From NCBI RefSeq assembly GCF_000961095.1, contig NZ_CP011058.1:3685501-3749500 (forward strand): 64,000 nt of DNA. The letters run 5' to 3'. The translations under genes and the position numbers were made by a program. Each line of letters starts with the position of its first letter. Position 1 is the stretch's first letter. Source of the stretch: Paenibacillus beijingensis (GTDB lineage: Bacteria > Bacillota > Bacilli > Paenibacillales > Paenibacillaceae). Positions 50,606 to 58,750 of the stretch are shown here, in pieces. Below the pieces are notes generated by a model. It was not told where the DNA came from. It saw only the letters and a list, made by a program, of their open reading frames with translations, and made no database searches.

Positions 50606-52161
50606 TTATTATGGTGGTAGAAGATGATCCGTTGATTCGCAGAGGAATTAAGTTAAAACTGCCCTATGAACATATTCCTATCACGTCTGTAATGGAAGCC
50701 AACGACGGATTAGACGCGTTGAAGAAATTCGAGCATCAGCCGCCGGATATCGTTTTGGTCGATTACATGATGCCGCGCATGAACGGATTGGAATTTGTGA
50801 AGCGCGCCAAAGCGTTAAGTCAGGAAACTGAATTTGTGCTGTTAACCTGCATGCAGGATTACGAAATGGCCAAAGAAGCCATTTCGTTGGGAGTAAGCAG
50901 CTTGTTGAACAAATCAACCGTCGATATGGACTTTCTGACCGGGGTCATCGTCAAGCTTGCAAAGAAACAAGAGCAGCAAAAACGACAGGATGCCCAATTT
51001 ACCCAAATGAGCGCTCTGAAGCTTCGACAAGAAGAGGAACTTCTTCGACAATTGCTTGACGGCCATCTAAGTTTAGAGGATCATGAGCGATTGAAATTGG
51101 AGAAGAGGACTTTTTTTGGCCGTTCTCCATATGCTGCCTGGGTATTAGCTTTGGAAAACGAGGTGGCTGCTGAGCAGCCGCTTACGCGGGCTTACGGTTA
51201 TCGGATCGGCAATGACCTTAACAATCTCGTGAAGAAGTTATATCCGCACTCCTTGATTGGTTGGGTTGCGGAGGAGTCAAAGCTCAGATGGAGATTGCTG
51301 CTTTCCGCTCCCATTCCAAATCCTCTTGATATCGTGAGGGCGGCGATGAGAGAGCTTAATCTTCGAATTTTTGTTTCGTGCAGCGAGACATTTCCATCCC
51401 CGCTGCAATGGACAAGCTATAACAACGCGGCCGAACAAAATATGCTTGTGAAATGGTACGGAGGAGACCATCCGCAGGTCTTCACCTCCTCTTCGCTGAC
51501 CGTTCATTTGCCAAATGAATTGGCGGAACAATTCCGTACCATGAAACAAAACATCCAAAAGCTGCGCTTCGCCGCAGTTCTCGATTCATGGCCGGATTTT
51601 ACGGCCTATTTCCGAACGTGCACTACTTTGCCTTACCCCCATGCAGTGTGTAAGGGTCTTGAGGAACTGATCATCTTCCTCTATCATGCCATCGAACCGT
51701 TTACCGGCCATTCGCACGTGATGAGAAAGGCGGAGCAGGATGCGCAGACGCGCATCAATCAGGCCGGTTCACTGCAAGAAGCGCTCACCGCCGCCTACAA
51801 GGAAATTCAGTGGGTCAACGATAACATTTTTCTGCATCAACAGGCCAAACAGAAGAAATATTTAATTGAATCGATCAGGCAATATTTGCTTGATCATCCG
51901 TTCGATACAGTTACTCTGCACGATGTGGCCGAACGCTATCACCTGAATGCTTCCTACTTAAGCCGGGTATTTAAAGAGGAGGCAGGGGAAACATTCAGCG
52001 GTTATATTCAACAGGTAAAGATTGAACTTGCCGAGAATATGCTCAAGAACGGTCAACGTGTGTCTAAGGTAGCCGAAACATTAGGATATTTGAACATCAG
52101 TTCGTTTACGAGAATGTATAAAAAGGTAAAGGGAATGCCCCCATCCTCCTTGCGTACATGA
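50602..52161 (+). CDS. AraC-type response regulator (YesN-like)
   Basis: A 519-residue regulator. The receiver has acidic D8/D9, phospho-acceptor D54 (IVLVDYMMPRMNG) and LLNKST in the lysine loop. After a long middle part the AraC domain at about 415-515 has VTLHDVAERYHLNASYLSRV and KVAETLGYLNISSFTRMYKK. The start overlaps the kinase gene by four bases (ATGA). It should activate the divergent binding-protein/permease operon, jointly with IclR. Confidence 0.92.
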   Translation: MIIMVVEDDPLIRRGIKLKLPYEHIPITSVMEANDGLDALKKFEHQPPDIVLVDYMMPRMNGLEFVKRAKALSQETEFVLLTCMQDYEMAKEAISLGVSSLLNKSTVDMDFLTGVIVKLAKKQEQQKRQDAQFTQMSALKLRQEEELLRQLLDGHLSLEDHERLKLEKRTFFGRSPYAAWVLALENEVAAEQPLTRAYGYRIGNDLNNLVKKLYPHSLIGWVAEESKLRWRLLLSAPIPNPLDIVRAAMRELNLRIFVSCSETFPSPLQWTSYNNAAEQNMLVKWYGGDHPQVFTSSSLTVHLPNELAEQFRTMKQNIQKLRFAAVLDSWPDFTAYFRTCTTLPYPHAVCKGLEELIIFLYHAIEPFTGHSHVMRKAEQDAQTRINQAGSLQEALTAAYKEIQWVNDNIFLHQQAKQKKYLIESIRQYLLDHPFDTVTLHDVAERYHLNASYLSRVFKEEAGETFSGYIQQVKIELAENMLKNGQRVSKVAETLGYLNISSFTRMYKKVKGMPPSSLRT

Positions 52162-52249
52162 AGGACTGCGTTCGTGGTATTTCTACTCTTCACTCACAGG
52201 TCCTTTCACTACACGACATGATTCTGAACAAGCGATCGCTGGGCATTGA

Positions 52250-52366
52250 AGCAAGGGAGAAGGGGGCAGCGGCTATCCCGATGGCGCGTTCAGGCCCGAT
52301 CATGCGGTTAGCAGAGCGGAGTTCACCGAGAATCTGTTTCGCAACCTGAAGCTCAAGTTCGAAATC
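52250..52366 (+). pseudogene. Remnant of an S-layer homology (SLH) domain
   Basis: One frame reads GYPDGAFRPDHAVSRAEFTE, then NLFRNLKLKFE. GYxDGTFRPDxxVTRAEF is the core of SLH modules, which bind cell-wall polymers. The frame has no start (stop codon just before 52250), and the following residues run into the end of the minus-strand oxidoreductase gene without further SLH pattern. It is a leftover from a larger surface-protein gene, not a functional coding region. Confidence 0.65.
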
Positions 52367-53281
52367 TCAATCGATCACCAGTACGATCTTCCCGCGGCCG
52401 TGCCTCGTGTCGATCGCCCGGTGCGCATCGTCAGCCCGCTCCAGCGGGAAAGATTGCCTGATTTGGATGTGAAGTTTGCCCTGTGAATGCAGATCCGCCA
52501 GTTCGGCAAGGCGGGCTGCCGAGCGTACGCCGCGGACGACACGAAGGCCGAGCTCCTCGATGAGGTCATAGGCGAAGAACGTACAGATCCTTTTCTTGTC
52601 CTTCACCAATTCCACCGCAGCCCGAAGTCCTTCAGCTCCGGCTGTATCGAATGCGGCGTCCACGCCTTCCGGCGCGAGCGCCCGTACCCGCTCGATCAGA
52701 CCTTCCCCGTACGTAACCGGAACGGCGCCCAGCGAGCGCAGATAGTCGTGGTTGCTCTCGCTGGCGGTGCCGATGACGGTCTTGGCGCCCCACTCCTTTG
52801 CCAGCTGTACGGCGAACGCGCCCAGCGATCCGGCTGCGCCGTTGATCAGGACGGTATCGCCCAGTCCGATTCCGATCGCCTTTAAGGCGATGTAAGCCCC
52901 CTGACCGTTGCCGGTCAAACCTCCCGCCTCTTCCCAGGACATGTTCCCGGGTTTGCTCACGATTTGGTCGGCAGGGGCCGTCACATATTCGGCATAGCAG
53001 TTCAATGTTGCAAAACCGAGCACTTCGCTGCCCACGGAGAAGCCGGTTACGCCGTCCCCAACCTGATCCACGATGCCCGCGAATTCATTGCCTGGAATTT
53101 GCGGAAGATTGATGTCAACGCCCTGCGGCGTCCAGCCGCTTCGTACCGCGCAATCGTAATGCTGCACGCCGGCTGTTTTAACGCGGACTCTAACTTGGCC
53201 GGGACCGGCCTGCGGATCCGGAAAGTTCATCACTTTCATGACTTCCGGTCCGCCGATTGAAGCAAATGCCGCTGCTCTCAT
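52367..53281 (-). CDS. Zinc-independent NADPH:quinone oxidoreductase (MDR superfamily)
   Basis: A 304-residue medium-chain oxidoreductase. The N-terminal catalytic domain has VKTAGVQHYDCAVRSGW and IPGNEFAGIVDQVGDGVTGF. The nucleotide motif is INGAAGSLGAFAVQLAKEWG at about 150-170. The zinc-binding cysteines of alcohol dehydrogenases are absent, so it is of the quinone-reductase type. The end AHRAIDTRHGRGKIVLVID is typical. GAGGAGGAG precedes the ATG. Upstream on the same strand is the 14-helix MFS gene, and a LysR gene is divergent from that. They may form one response to an electrophile or quinone-like drug. Confidence 0.9.
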   Translation of the reverse strand: MRAAAFASIGGPEVMKVMNFPDPQAGPGQVRVRVKTAGVQHYDCAVRSGWTPQGVDINLPQIPGNEFAGIVDQVGDGVTGFSVGSEVLGFATLNCYAEYVTAPADQIVSKPGNMSWEEAGGLTGNGQGAYIALKAIGIGLGDTVLINGAAGSLGAFAVQLAKEWGAKTVIGTASESNHDYLRSLGAVPVTYGEGLIERVRALAPEGVDAAFDTAGAEGLRAAVELVKDKKRICTFFAYDLIEELGLRVVRGVRSAARLAELADLHSQGKLHIQIRQSFPLERADDAHRAIDTRHGRGKIVLVID

Positions 53282-53300
53282 ACGATACTCCTCCTCTAAT

Positions 53301-53319
53301 ACGCTGCAAGGTGCAGCGT
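53301..53319 (-). other. Hairpin in the leader of the quinone oxidoreductase gene
   Basis: ACGCTGCA and TGCAGCGT are perfect complements over a three-base loop, located between the MFS stop and the oxidoreductase ribosome site. No T run follows on the minus strand, so termination is not expected. It may protect or process the message between the two genes. Confidence 0.6.
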
Positions 53320-53383
53320 TTCGTTCCGTTTGTTCGAGAATTGGATGCCAATCGTTGCGATCAACGCGTCTTTCGGACTGGGA

Positions 53384-54817
53384 CTAAGCCGCTTTGCGCT
53401 TCACTCTGCCGAATTGAAAATAATAGACCAAAAATATCATCACATGCAAAATCGCGAGAACGAGATACAGATTGCTGTATACGAGCGCTTCCGGATGCGA
53501 ATTCGCCGGGTTCCAATGCGTTTCGGAACCTTGATCCACGACCTTGCTGTAAACAGCTGCGGAAACGGCACCGGCAATAAAGTTCAGCATCGAAAGCAGA
53601 CCCATGCCTACACCGGTCTGTTCCTTGGGCAGCGTCCGGGAAATCGCATTGGAGAAAGCGATATAAATGAACGATTGTCCCACTTGGCCGAAGATTAGAA
53701 AGATGGCAATAAAAACAGGGGAGATTCCGGCAAAAGAAGATAATAGAATAAAACAAACAAGCAGCAGCGAGGATGCCGTATAGAATAGAGTCGAATTGCC
53801 TTTGGCGTCTGCCAATTTGCCGCCTTTTCGTCCCAGGACTGCTGTCGTGACTGCGGCGGGTACCATTACGAAGCCAACCGCTCCCGGAGCGAGATGACTG
53901 ACATCGGTCAGCAGCTGTGGGCTCAAAAACGGGAGCGAGTACCCGATCCCGGTCGTCAAAAAAGCAATTGCCAGTACAAGCGAATAGCTTTTATTTCTGA
54001 ACAGGCCGGGACGAATAAAAGGTTCGGGCGCAATTCGAATTCTTACCGCAAACAATAGGAACAGGATCAGGCATCCGGCTGCCGGCATCCACGCTTCATA
54101 CGTAATCGCCAGAAGCAGCAAAGCCGCCGTACCGGCAAGCAGTCCGCCGCCGATCCAATCGATTTTACCCGTCTTCCCGCGTTCATCATCCAAATATTTG
54201 CGGTAATACGGCAGCGCGAGCAGCGTAAGAAGCGGCATGCAGAACAACCACCGCCAATGAACTGTACTAACGACTAAGGCGGCGACGGCCGGGCCCGCCG
54301 CGCTGCCAATCGCCAGCCCGGTCATCGTTATTCCCAAGGCGCGTCCCCGATTCTCCGGCGGAAAGTAGCGAATCGGAATCATTCCGGCCGTTGCCGGAAT
54401 AACTGCAGCCCCTACTGCCTGTAATATCCGGCCGAGGAGAACCATCCAATAGGCTTGGGCGGCCAATCCGACCATCGATCCGAGAGCAAAAAAAAGAAGG
54501 CCGAACGTCAGCAAATCTTTGAGCTTATAGATGTCGGCCAGCTTGCCGAAGATCAAGGTCCCGATTGCGTAGATCAGCAAAAAAGCGGATGAAATCCAGC
54601 TTACTTGCGAGAAGGAAAGATGAAATTCCGCCCGGATCTCGGGCAATACGATATTGAACATCGTTGCGCTCATTACGGAGATGACAAGCGTGAATGAGAG
54701 AATACGAATGATTTTTTCTCCTGTTTGCTGCTGAACTCCGGCTTCCACTTTCGCTTCCAATTTAGCTTTCGCTTCCATTTCCACTTCTTCACCCCGCTTA
54801 CGCATAATGGAGTACAT
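53384..54817 (-). CDS. MFS drug exporter, DHA2-type with 14 helices
   Basis: A 477-residue exporter similar to the TetA(L)/EmrB group. The charged head (MEAKAKLEAKVEAG) is followed by LSFTLVISVMSATMFNIVLP, SWISSAFLLIYAIGTLIFGK (motif A region GKLADIYKLKD), GRILQAVGAAVIPATAGMIP (motif B-like) and GRALGITMTGLAIGSAAGPA (motif C, antiporter). The start may be 54817 or the ATG at 54778, which has GGGGTGAAGAAG upstream. It lies ahead of the quinone oxidoreductase on the same strand and divergent from LysR. It probably expels a hydrophobic compound in exchange for protons. Confidence 0.88.
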   Translation of the reverse strand: MYSIMRKRGEEVEMEAKAKLEAKVEAGVQQQTGEKIIRILSFTLVISVMSATMFNIVLPEIRAEFHLSFSQVSWISSAFLLIYAIGTLIFGKLADIYKLKDLLTFGLLFFALGSMVGLAAQAYWMVLLGRILQAVGAAVIPATAGMIPIRYFPPENRGRALGITMTGLAIGSAAGPAVAALVVSTVHWRWLFCMPLLTLLALPYYRKYLDDERGKTGKIDWIGGGLLAGTAALLLLAITYEAWMPAAGCLILFLLFAVRIRIAPEPFIRPGLFRNKSYSLVLAIAFLTTGIGYSLPFLSPQLLTDVSHLAPGAVGFVMVPAAVTTAVLGRKGGKLADAKGNSTLFYTASSLLLVCFILLSSFAGISPVFIAIFLIFGQVGQSFIYIAFSNAISRTLPKEQTGVGMGLLSMLNFIAGAVSAAVYSKVVDQGSETHWNPANSHPEALVYSNLYLVLAILHVMIFLVYYFQFGRVKRKAA

Positions 54818-54969
54818 GCATACATTGAATTTGTAAGCTGCTGCAAGCCCGCCTTCCCGGGAAGTTTTACTTGCTTGATCCCATTGTATAGCTCATAATC
54901 GATAAATAAAAATATATCTTAATCTATATCTTATATGCCTTTAAGTATATAAGCCTATGCTTACGAAGT

Positions 54970-54991
54970 GGTTTTGCCATTCGGCAAAACC
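54970..54991 (+). promoter_or_regulatory. Hairpin directly before the LysR ribosome site
   Basis: GGTTTTGCC and GGCAAAACC are perfect complements over ATTC. TTTAGGAGG, the ribosome site of the LysR gene, begins immediately after. The hairpin could influence translation of lysR or serve as a dyad operator for LysR itself. Confidence 0.55.
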
Positions 54992-55007
54992 TTTAGGAGG
55001 AAAAGAC

Positions 55008-55952
55008 ATGGAACTGCTGCAGCTTGAGTATTTTCGCACGGTTGCGAAACTGGAGCATATGACGAGGGCGGCGGAGCAGCTGCGGATCGCGCAGCCCGCT
55101 CTCAGCAAGACGATCGCCCGGTTGGAGAAAGACGTGGGCGTACCGTTGTTTGACCGCCAAGGCAGGCAAATTCGGCTCAATACGTTCGGCAAAGCGTTTT
55201 TGGATAAAGTGGAAGCGGCGCTCACCTTATTGGAAGAGGGACGGAAAGAAGTATCCGAGCTCGCCGGACTGGAGCATGGGAGCATCCACCTGGCGACTTC
55301 GACCCTGGAGCGGCTGTCGGAGCCTTTGAGCGCTTTCCTATCCCTTCACCCGAATGTCAACTTTCGGATCACGCAGGCTTCAATGGAAGAAATGGCGGAT
55401 CTCCTTGAAGCTGGAGAGGTGGACGTCTGTTTTACGGCTTTGCCCATTGAAAAACCGGAATTCAGCGCATTGTCCGTCATGAACGAAGATGTTTATCTGG
55501 CCGTTCCTGCGGGACATCGCTTGGCCGGGCGTCACAGCATTTCCTTAATCGAGGCGGCGGGTGAACCGTTTATCGGATACAAAGAAGGTTTTCCTTTCCA
55601 AAAAATGAACGATGCTTATTTCCGTGAAGCGGGGTTTACGCCAAATTTCGTCTGCCGGGTAGACGAACCGGCCGCCATTGCCAGTCTTGTCCGCGCCGGG
55701 CTTGGCGTCGCGCTGGTCGGAGGATGCGGAAGGGACGGGGCTTCTCCGCTTACGCTGCTGTCCATTGAATCCCCCGTCTGCCAGCGCCAATTTCAAATCG
55801 TATGGCATAATAAACGTTACCTGTCTTTGGCGGCCCGCAAGTTTCGCGATTATTTGGTTCAATATTTTGCCGAACACCTCCAAAGTGACAAAAACGTCAC
55901 TTCTCTTTCTGTAACATCGATGGATCGTCAGTCGAACGCGGTCTATAGTTGA
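55008..55952 (+). CDS. LysR-family transcriptional regulator
   Basis: A 314-residue LysR regulator. The N-terminal helix-turn-helix is complete: LQLEYFRTVAKLEHMTRAAE, then LRIAQPALSKTIARLEKDVG and PLFDRQGRQIRLN. The effector domain (about 90-300) has HGSIHLATSTLERLSEPLSA and DVYLAVPAGHRLAGRHSISL. The start was set at the ATG following AGGAGG, which is also the usual family start. A longer frame from 54957 would include the hairpin. It is divergent from the MFS exporter and likely controls it. Its 3' end carries an operator for the next operon. Confidence 0.92.
   Translation: MELLQLEYFRTVAKLEHMTRAAEQLRIAQPALSKTIARLEKDVGVPLFDRQGRQIRLNTFGKAFLDKVEAALTLLEEGRKEVSELAGLEHGSIHLATSTLERLSEPLSAFLSLHPNVNFRITQASMEEMADLLEAGEVDVCFTALPIEKPEFSALSVMNEDVYLAVPAGHRLAGRHSISLIEAAGEPFIGYKEGFPFQKMNDAYFREAGFTPNFVCRVDEPAAIASLVRAGLGVALVGGCGRDGASPLTLLSIESPVCQRQFQIVWHNKRYLSLAARKFRDYLVQYFAEHLQSDKNVTSLSVTSMDRQSNAVYS
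55885..55900. promoter_or_regulatory. BceR-type operator upstream of the ABC transporter genes
   Basis: GTGACAAAAACGTCAC is an inverted repeat GTGAC-N6-GTCAC. That agrees with operators recalled for BceR-like regulators of peptide-resistance transporters (TGTGACG-N4-CGTCACA form). TATAGT at 55944-55949 is a possible -10. The site lies inside the end of the LysR gene, about 95 bases before the ATPase start. Confidence 0.6.
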
Positions 55953-55978
55953 GGTAACAGAAGAGGGAGGGAAAAAAC

Positions 55979-56725
55979 ATGCAGGCCGTCATTCAAACGA
56001 GAAATCTGACGAAAAGCTATGGCAAAACACCGGTCTTGAAAAATATCGACTTGACGATTGCAGCGGGCGAATTTACCGCCATTATGGGACCGTCCGGCTC
56101 GGGCAAATCGACGCTGATGAATGTGCTGTCGACGATTGACCGGTTTACGGGCGGAGACGTCTTGCTGGACCGGCAGTCCTTATTGGATCTGAACAAGAAG
56201 GCGCTGCGGCGGTTTCGCCAGGAGCGTATGGGTTTTATTTTCCAAGACTACAACCTGCTGGATACGTTAACGGTGAAGGAAAATATTTTACTGCCGCTCT
56301 CCTTGCGCAAGTTTGCAGCAGATGAGATGGAGAACCGATTAAGACCGATCGTGCGGACTCTCAATATCGAAGAAATTCTCGACAAATATCCAAGCGAAAT
56401 TTCTGGAGGCCAGAAGCAGCGTGCGGCATGCGCCCGGGCGATTATTACGAAGCCGGCAATCGTGTTCGCGGATGAGCCGACGGGCGCGCTCGATTCCCGG
56501 TCTGCGACACAGCTGCTGGAAGAGCTGGCGAGCTTGAATAAAGCGTTTCAAACAACGATTCTGATGGTCACCCACGATGTCTATGCGGCGAGTTACTGCA
56601 AACGGGTTATTTTTCTCCGCGACGGGGCGATTGTAAACGAGCTCTACGCCGGCGAGCAACCGCAGAGCGCGTTCTATGGCCGCATTCTTGAAGCGCAGAG
56701 CTTATTAGGGGGCAAGCTGCGATGA
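55979..56725 (+). CDS. BceA-type ABC transporter ATPase (antimicrobial-peptide resistance)
   Basis: A 248-residue ATPase. Walker A is MGPSGSGKST with K43, the signature is SGGQKQRAACARAI, Walker B is IVFADEPTGALDS, and the H-loop is MVTHDVYAA. It is of the MacB/LolD/BceA type with FIFQDYNLLDTLTVKENILL. With the permease downstream it forms a transporter that removes peptide antibiotics (bacitracin or lantibiotic type) from their lipid target and that also signals to the BceS-type kinase. The permease gene overlaps by four bases. GAGGGAGGG precedes the ATG. Confidence 0.92.
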   Translation: MQAVIQTRNLTKSYGKTPVLKNIDLTIAAGEFTAIMGPSGSGKSTLMNVLSTIDRFTGGDVLLDRQSLLDLNKKALRRFRQERMGFIFQDYNLLDTLTVKENILLPLSLRKFAADEMENRLRPIVRTLNIEEILDKYPSEISGGQKQRAACARAIITKPAIVFADEPTGALDSRSATQLLEELASLNKAFQTTILMVTHDVYAASYCKRVIFLRDGAIVNELYAGEQPQSAFYGRILEAQSLLGGKLR

Positions 56726-58701
56726 GCCTTCTTGATTTAACGCTGCGAAATGTCCGCCGCAACTTCCGCTTGTACACGATTTACCTGTTTTCCATGATCA
56801 CGGGGGTCGTCATTCAATTCACGTTTTCGTCTCTTATGTATAATCAAGATATTTTGGCTGCGCTTGAAAATCGCCAAAACTTTCAAACCGGTGTCAGAAT
56901 TGCGTCCGTTGTCATGTTTCTCTTTATCATCTTGTTCATCTTGTATGCCAATTCATTTTTTATGAGGCAGCGCAAAAAAGAGTTCGGCATGTATTTGCTG
57001 TACGGCATGAACGAGAGACAAATTACGCGGATGTTTTTCTATGAAACGTTATTCATAGAGGCGGTTTCACTGCTCGCGGGGATGATACTCGGAGGCTTAT
57101 TATCGAAATTATTCGGCATGCTGCTCATGAATTTGATGCGGTATGACCAAGTCATCTCCTTGTCGTTCCCGATCCAGGCTGTCGGTTCCACGGTTGCGCT
57201 ATTTTTGCTGCTTGCAATCATCATCAGCATCCAGACTTATTTCGCCGTCCGCCGCGTGCAGCTCATCGAATTGTTCCGCGCCAAGGAAAAGATGGAGAAG
57301 CCGATTCCGTCTTCGAAGGCGATGGCGCTGCTTTCCTTATTTCTGCTCGGTTTGGCTTTTGTCCTCATCGGCAGCGGCAAAGGTTCGGCAGCATGGCAGG
57401 AGTATACGACGGCCAGCCTGATTGCTTGCACCGTCGGAATTATCGGCGGAACTTATTTGTTCTTCCGGCAGTTTGCCGGCTGGCTGCTGCAGGCTGTAAA
57501 CCGGCGCAAGCGATACTATGAAGGCAATACGCTGCTCTGGACCTCTTCGCTTCGTTTTCAAATGCGGAGCAATACGTTGAATTTAACATTTATTTTGTTG
57601 TTCAGCTCCGTCATTGTGTTGTTAACGTGTTTTGTCGCGATTAACTATGCGGTTCAATTCGAAGCGGTTGGGAAAAATCTGCCCAACGACATTGCTTTCG
57701 AGTCCAGGGAAAGCGCAACGAATGAGAAAATTAACCGCATCATCAACGATTCTGGGCATGACATTCAATATCATCGCACCGTGGAAGGTTTGGCGGCTGA
57801 ACCCCGATCCGCGATGGATGAGGCCTTTGAAAATCCTGACTATTTCACGCCGGATATATTGCTCGTTGCGGAACGAACGTATAACGAGATCGTCGCCCTG
57901 CGCGGCGACAACCAGCGTGTGCAGCTTGAGCGGAATGAAGCGGTGGCTCTGTCGCAAGGGACGGATTTCGCGAAAACGTTTGAGCCCGGCCGGCAGACAA
58001 AGTTCAACGTGATGACCGGGGCGGAAACGGGGTCTGAAACCGCATTGCATCTTATCGAGCAAAAAGATTACGCTTTTCTGGGCTGGGCCACCGACCCTGT
58101 AACTTCGATGGTGAAAAAACCGGCTGTACTTGTCATTTCGGACGAGACCTATCAGGGACTGAAGGGTAAAGCGGACGTAAAATCTTTCGAAATCTACCAG
58201 ATCCGGGATGCCGAAAGGGCGGAAGAGTTGTCGAGGCAGCTGCATGCGCTTGTCACTGCGACTCCGGAGACGTACTACTCTTCTTTCGCGGACGTCTATT
58301 CCAAGCAAATTGAAGGGTCCGCCTTGATGCTGTTCGCAAGCGCGTTCCTTGCGTTAATCGCGCTTTTTGCTCTCGCCAGCGTGATCTATTTCAAGCAGCT
58401 GCGGGAAGCGACGGAAGCCCGGCACCAATATGCGACGCTGCGTAAAATCGGTGTGGGGAACGGGGAAATGAAAAGCGTGATCCGCAAGCAGTTGTTGTTC
58501 GTATTCTCACCGCCGCTGGCGCTGGGGCTGATGAACAGCTGGTTCATTATCAAAACATACATTTTGGATTCCGTAAAGGACTTCCCGAATCTGACCGGGA
58601 TGGTCTGGGGCATTATGGCCGTCTATTTTCTGATTTACACTTTGTTCTACCTGTCTTCCACCAATCTTTATTATAAAATCGCAAGCGGGGAGCATGCATG
58701 A
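56722..58701 (+). CDS. BceB-type ABC transporter permease
   Basis: A 659-residue permease with the FtsX-like layout of BceB: about ten helices and a large extracellular domain of about 200 residues (roughly 315-525) between helices 7 and 8. N-terminal text LRNVRRNFRLYTIYLFSMIT and QRKKEFGMYLLYGMNERQIT are characteristic, as is TLRKIGVGNGEMKSVIRKQL near the last helices. The extracellular domain is where ligand specificity lies and cannot be read by eye. It overlaps the ATPase gene by four bases and converges on its kinase gene. Confidence 0.92.
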   Translation: MSLLDLTLRNVRRNFRLYTIYLFSMITGVVIQFTFSSLMYNQDILAALENRQNFQTGVRIASVVMFLFIILFILYANSFFMRQRKKEFGMYLLYGMNERQITRMFFYETLFIEAVSLLAGMILGGLLSKLFGMLLMNLMRYDQVISLSFPIQAVGSTVALFLLLAIIISIQTYFAVRRVQLIELFRAKEKMEKPIPSSKAMALLSLFLLGLAFVLIGSGKGSAAWQEYTTASLIACTVGIIGGTYLFFRQFAGWLLQAVNRRKRYYEGNTLLWTSSLRFQMRSNTLNLTFILLFSSVIVLLTCFVAINYAVQFEAVGKNLPNDIAFESRESATNEKINRIINDSGHDIQYHRTVEGLAAEPRSAMDEAFENPDYFTPDILLVAERTYNEIVALRGDNQRVQLERNEAVALSQGTDFAKTFEPGRQTKFNVMTGAETGSETALHLIEQKDYAFLGWATDPVTSMVKKPAVLVISDETYQGLKGKADVKSFEIYQIRDAERAEELSRQLHALVTATPETYYSSFADVYSKQIEGSALMLFASAFLALIALFALASVIYFKQLREATEARHQYATLRKIGVGNGEMKSVIRKQLLFVFSPPLALGLMNSWFIIKTYILDSVKDFPNLTGMVWGIMAVYFLIYTLFYLSSTNLYYKIASGEHA

Positions 58702-58750
58702 GCAAAGCCAAACGCAGCGGCCGCCGGGGGTCACTGCGTTTGGCTTTGCT
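58701..58750. other. Long hairpin at the convergent ends of the transporter and kinase genes
   Basis: AGCAAAGCCAAACGCAG (58701-58717) and its exact complement (58734-58750) form a 17-base stem over a GC-rich loop. The stem starts at the permease stop and covers the last codons of the kinase gene. T runs are lacking on both sides, so it is a strong hairpin but not a classical terminator. It can block or stabilise messages from either direction. Confidence 0.75.

Noticed and set aside
53320..53383. Possible small coding remnant between the MFS and oxidoreductase genes
   Set aside because: An open plus-strand frame (reading FENWMPIVAINASFGLGLSR) was noticed, but it continues antisense to the MFS gene and matches no family I can name.
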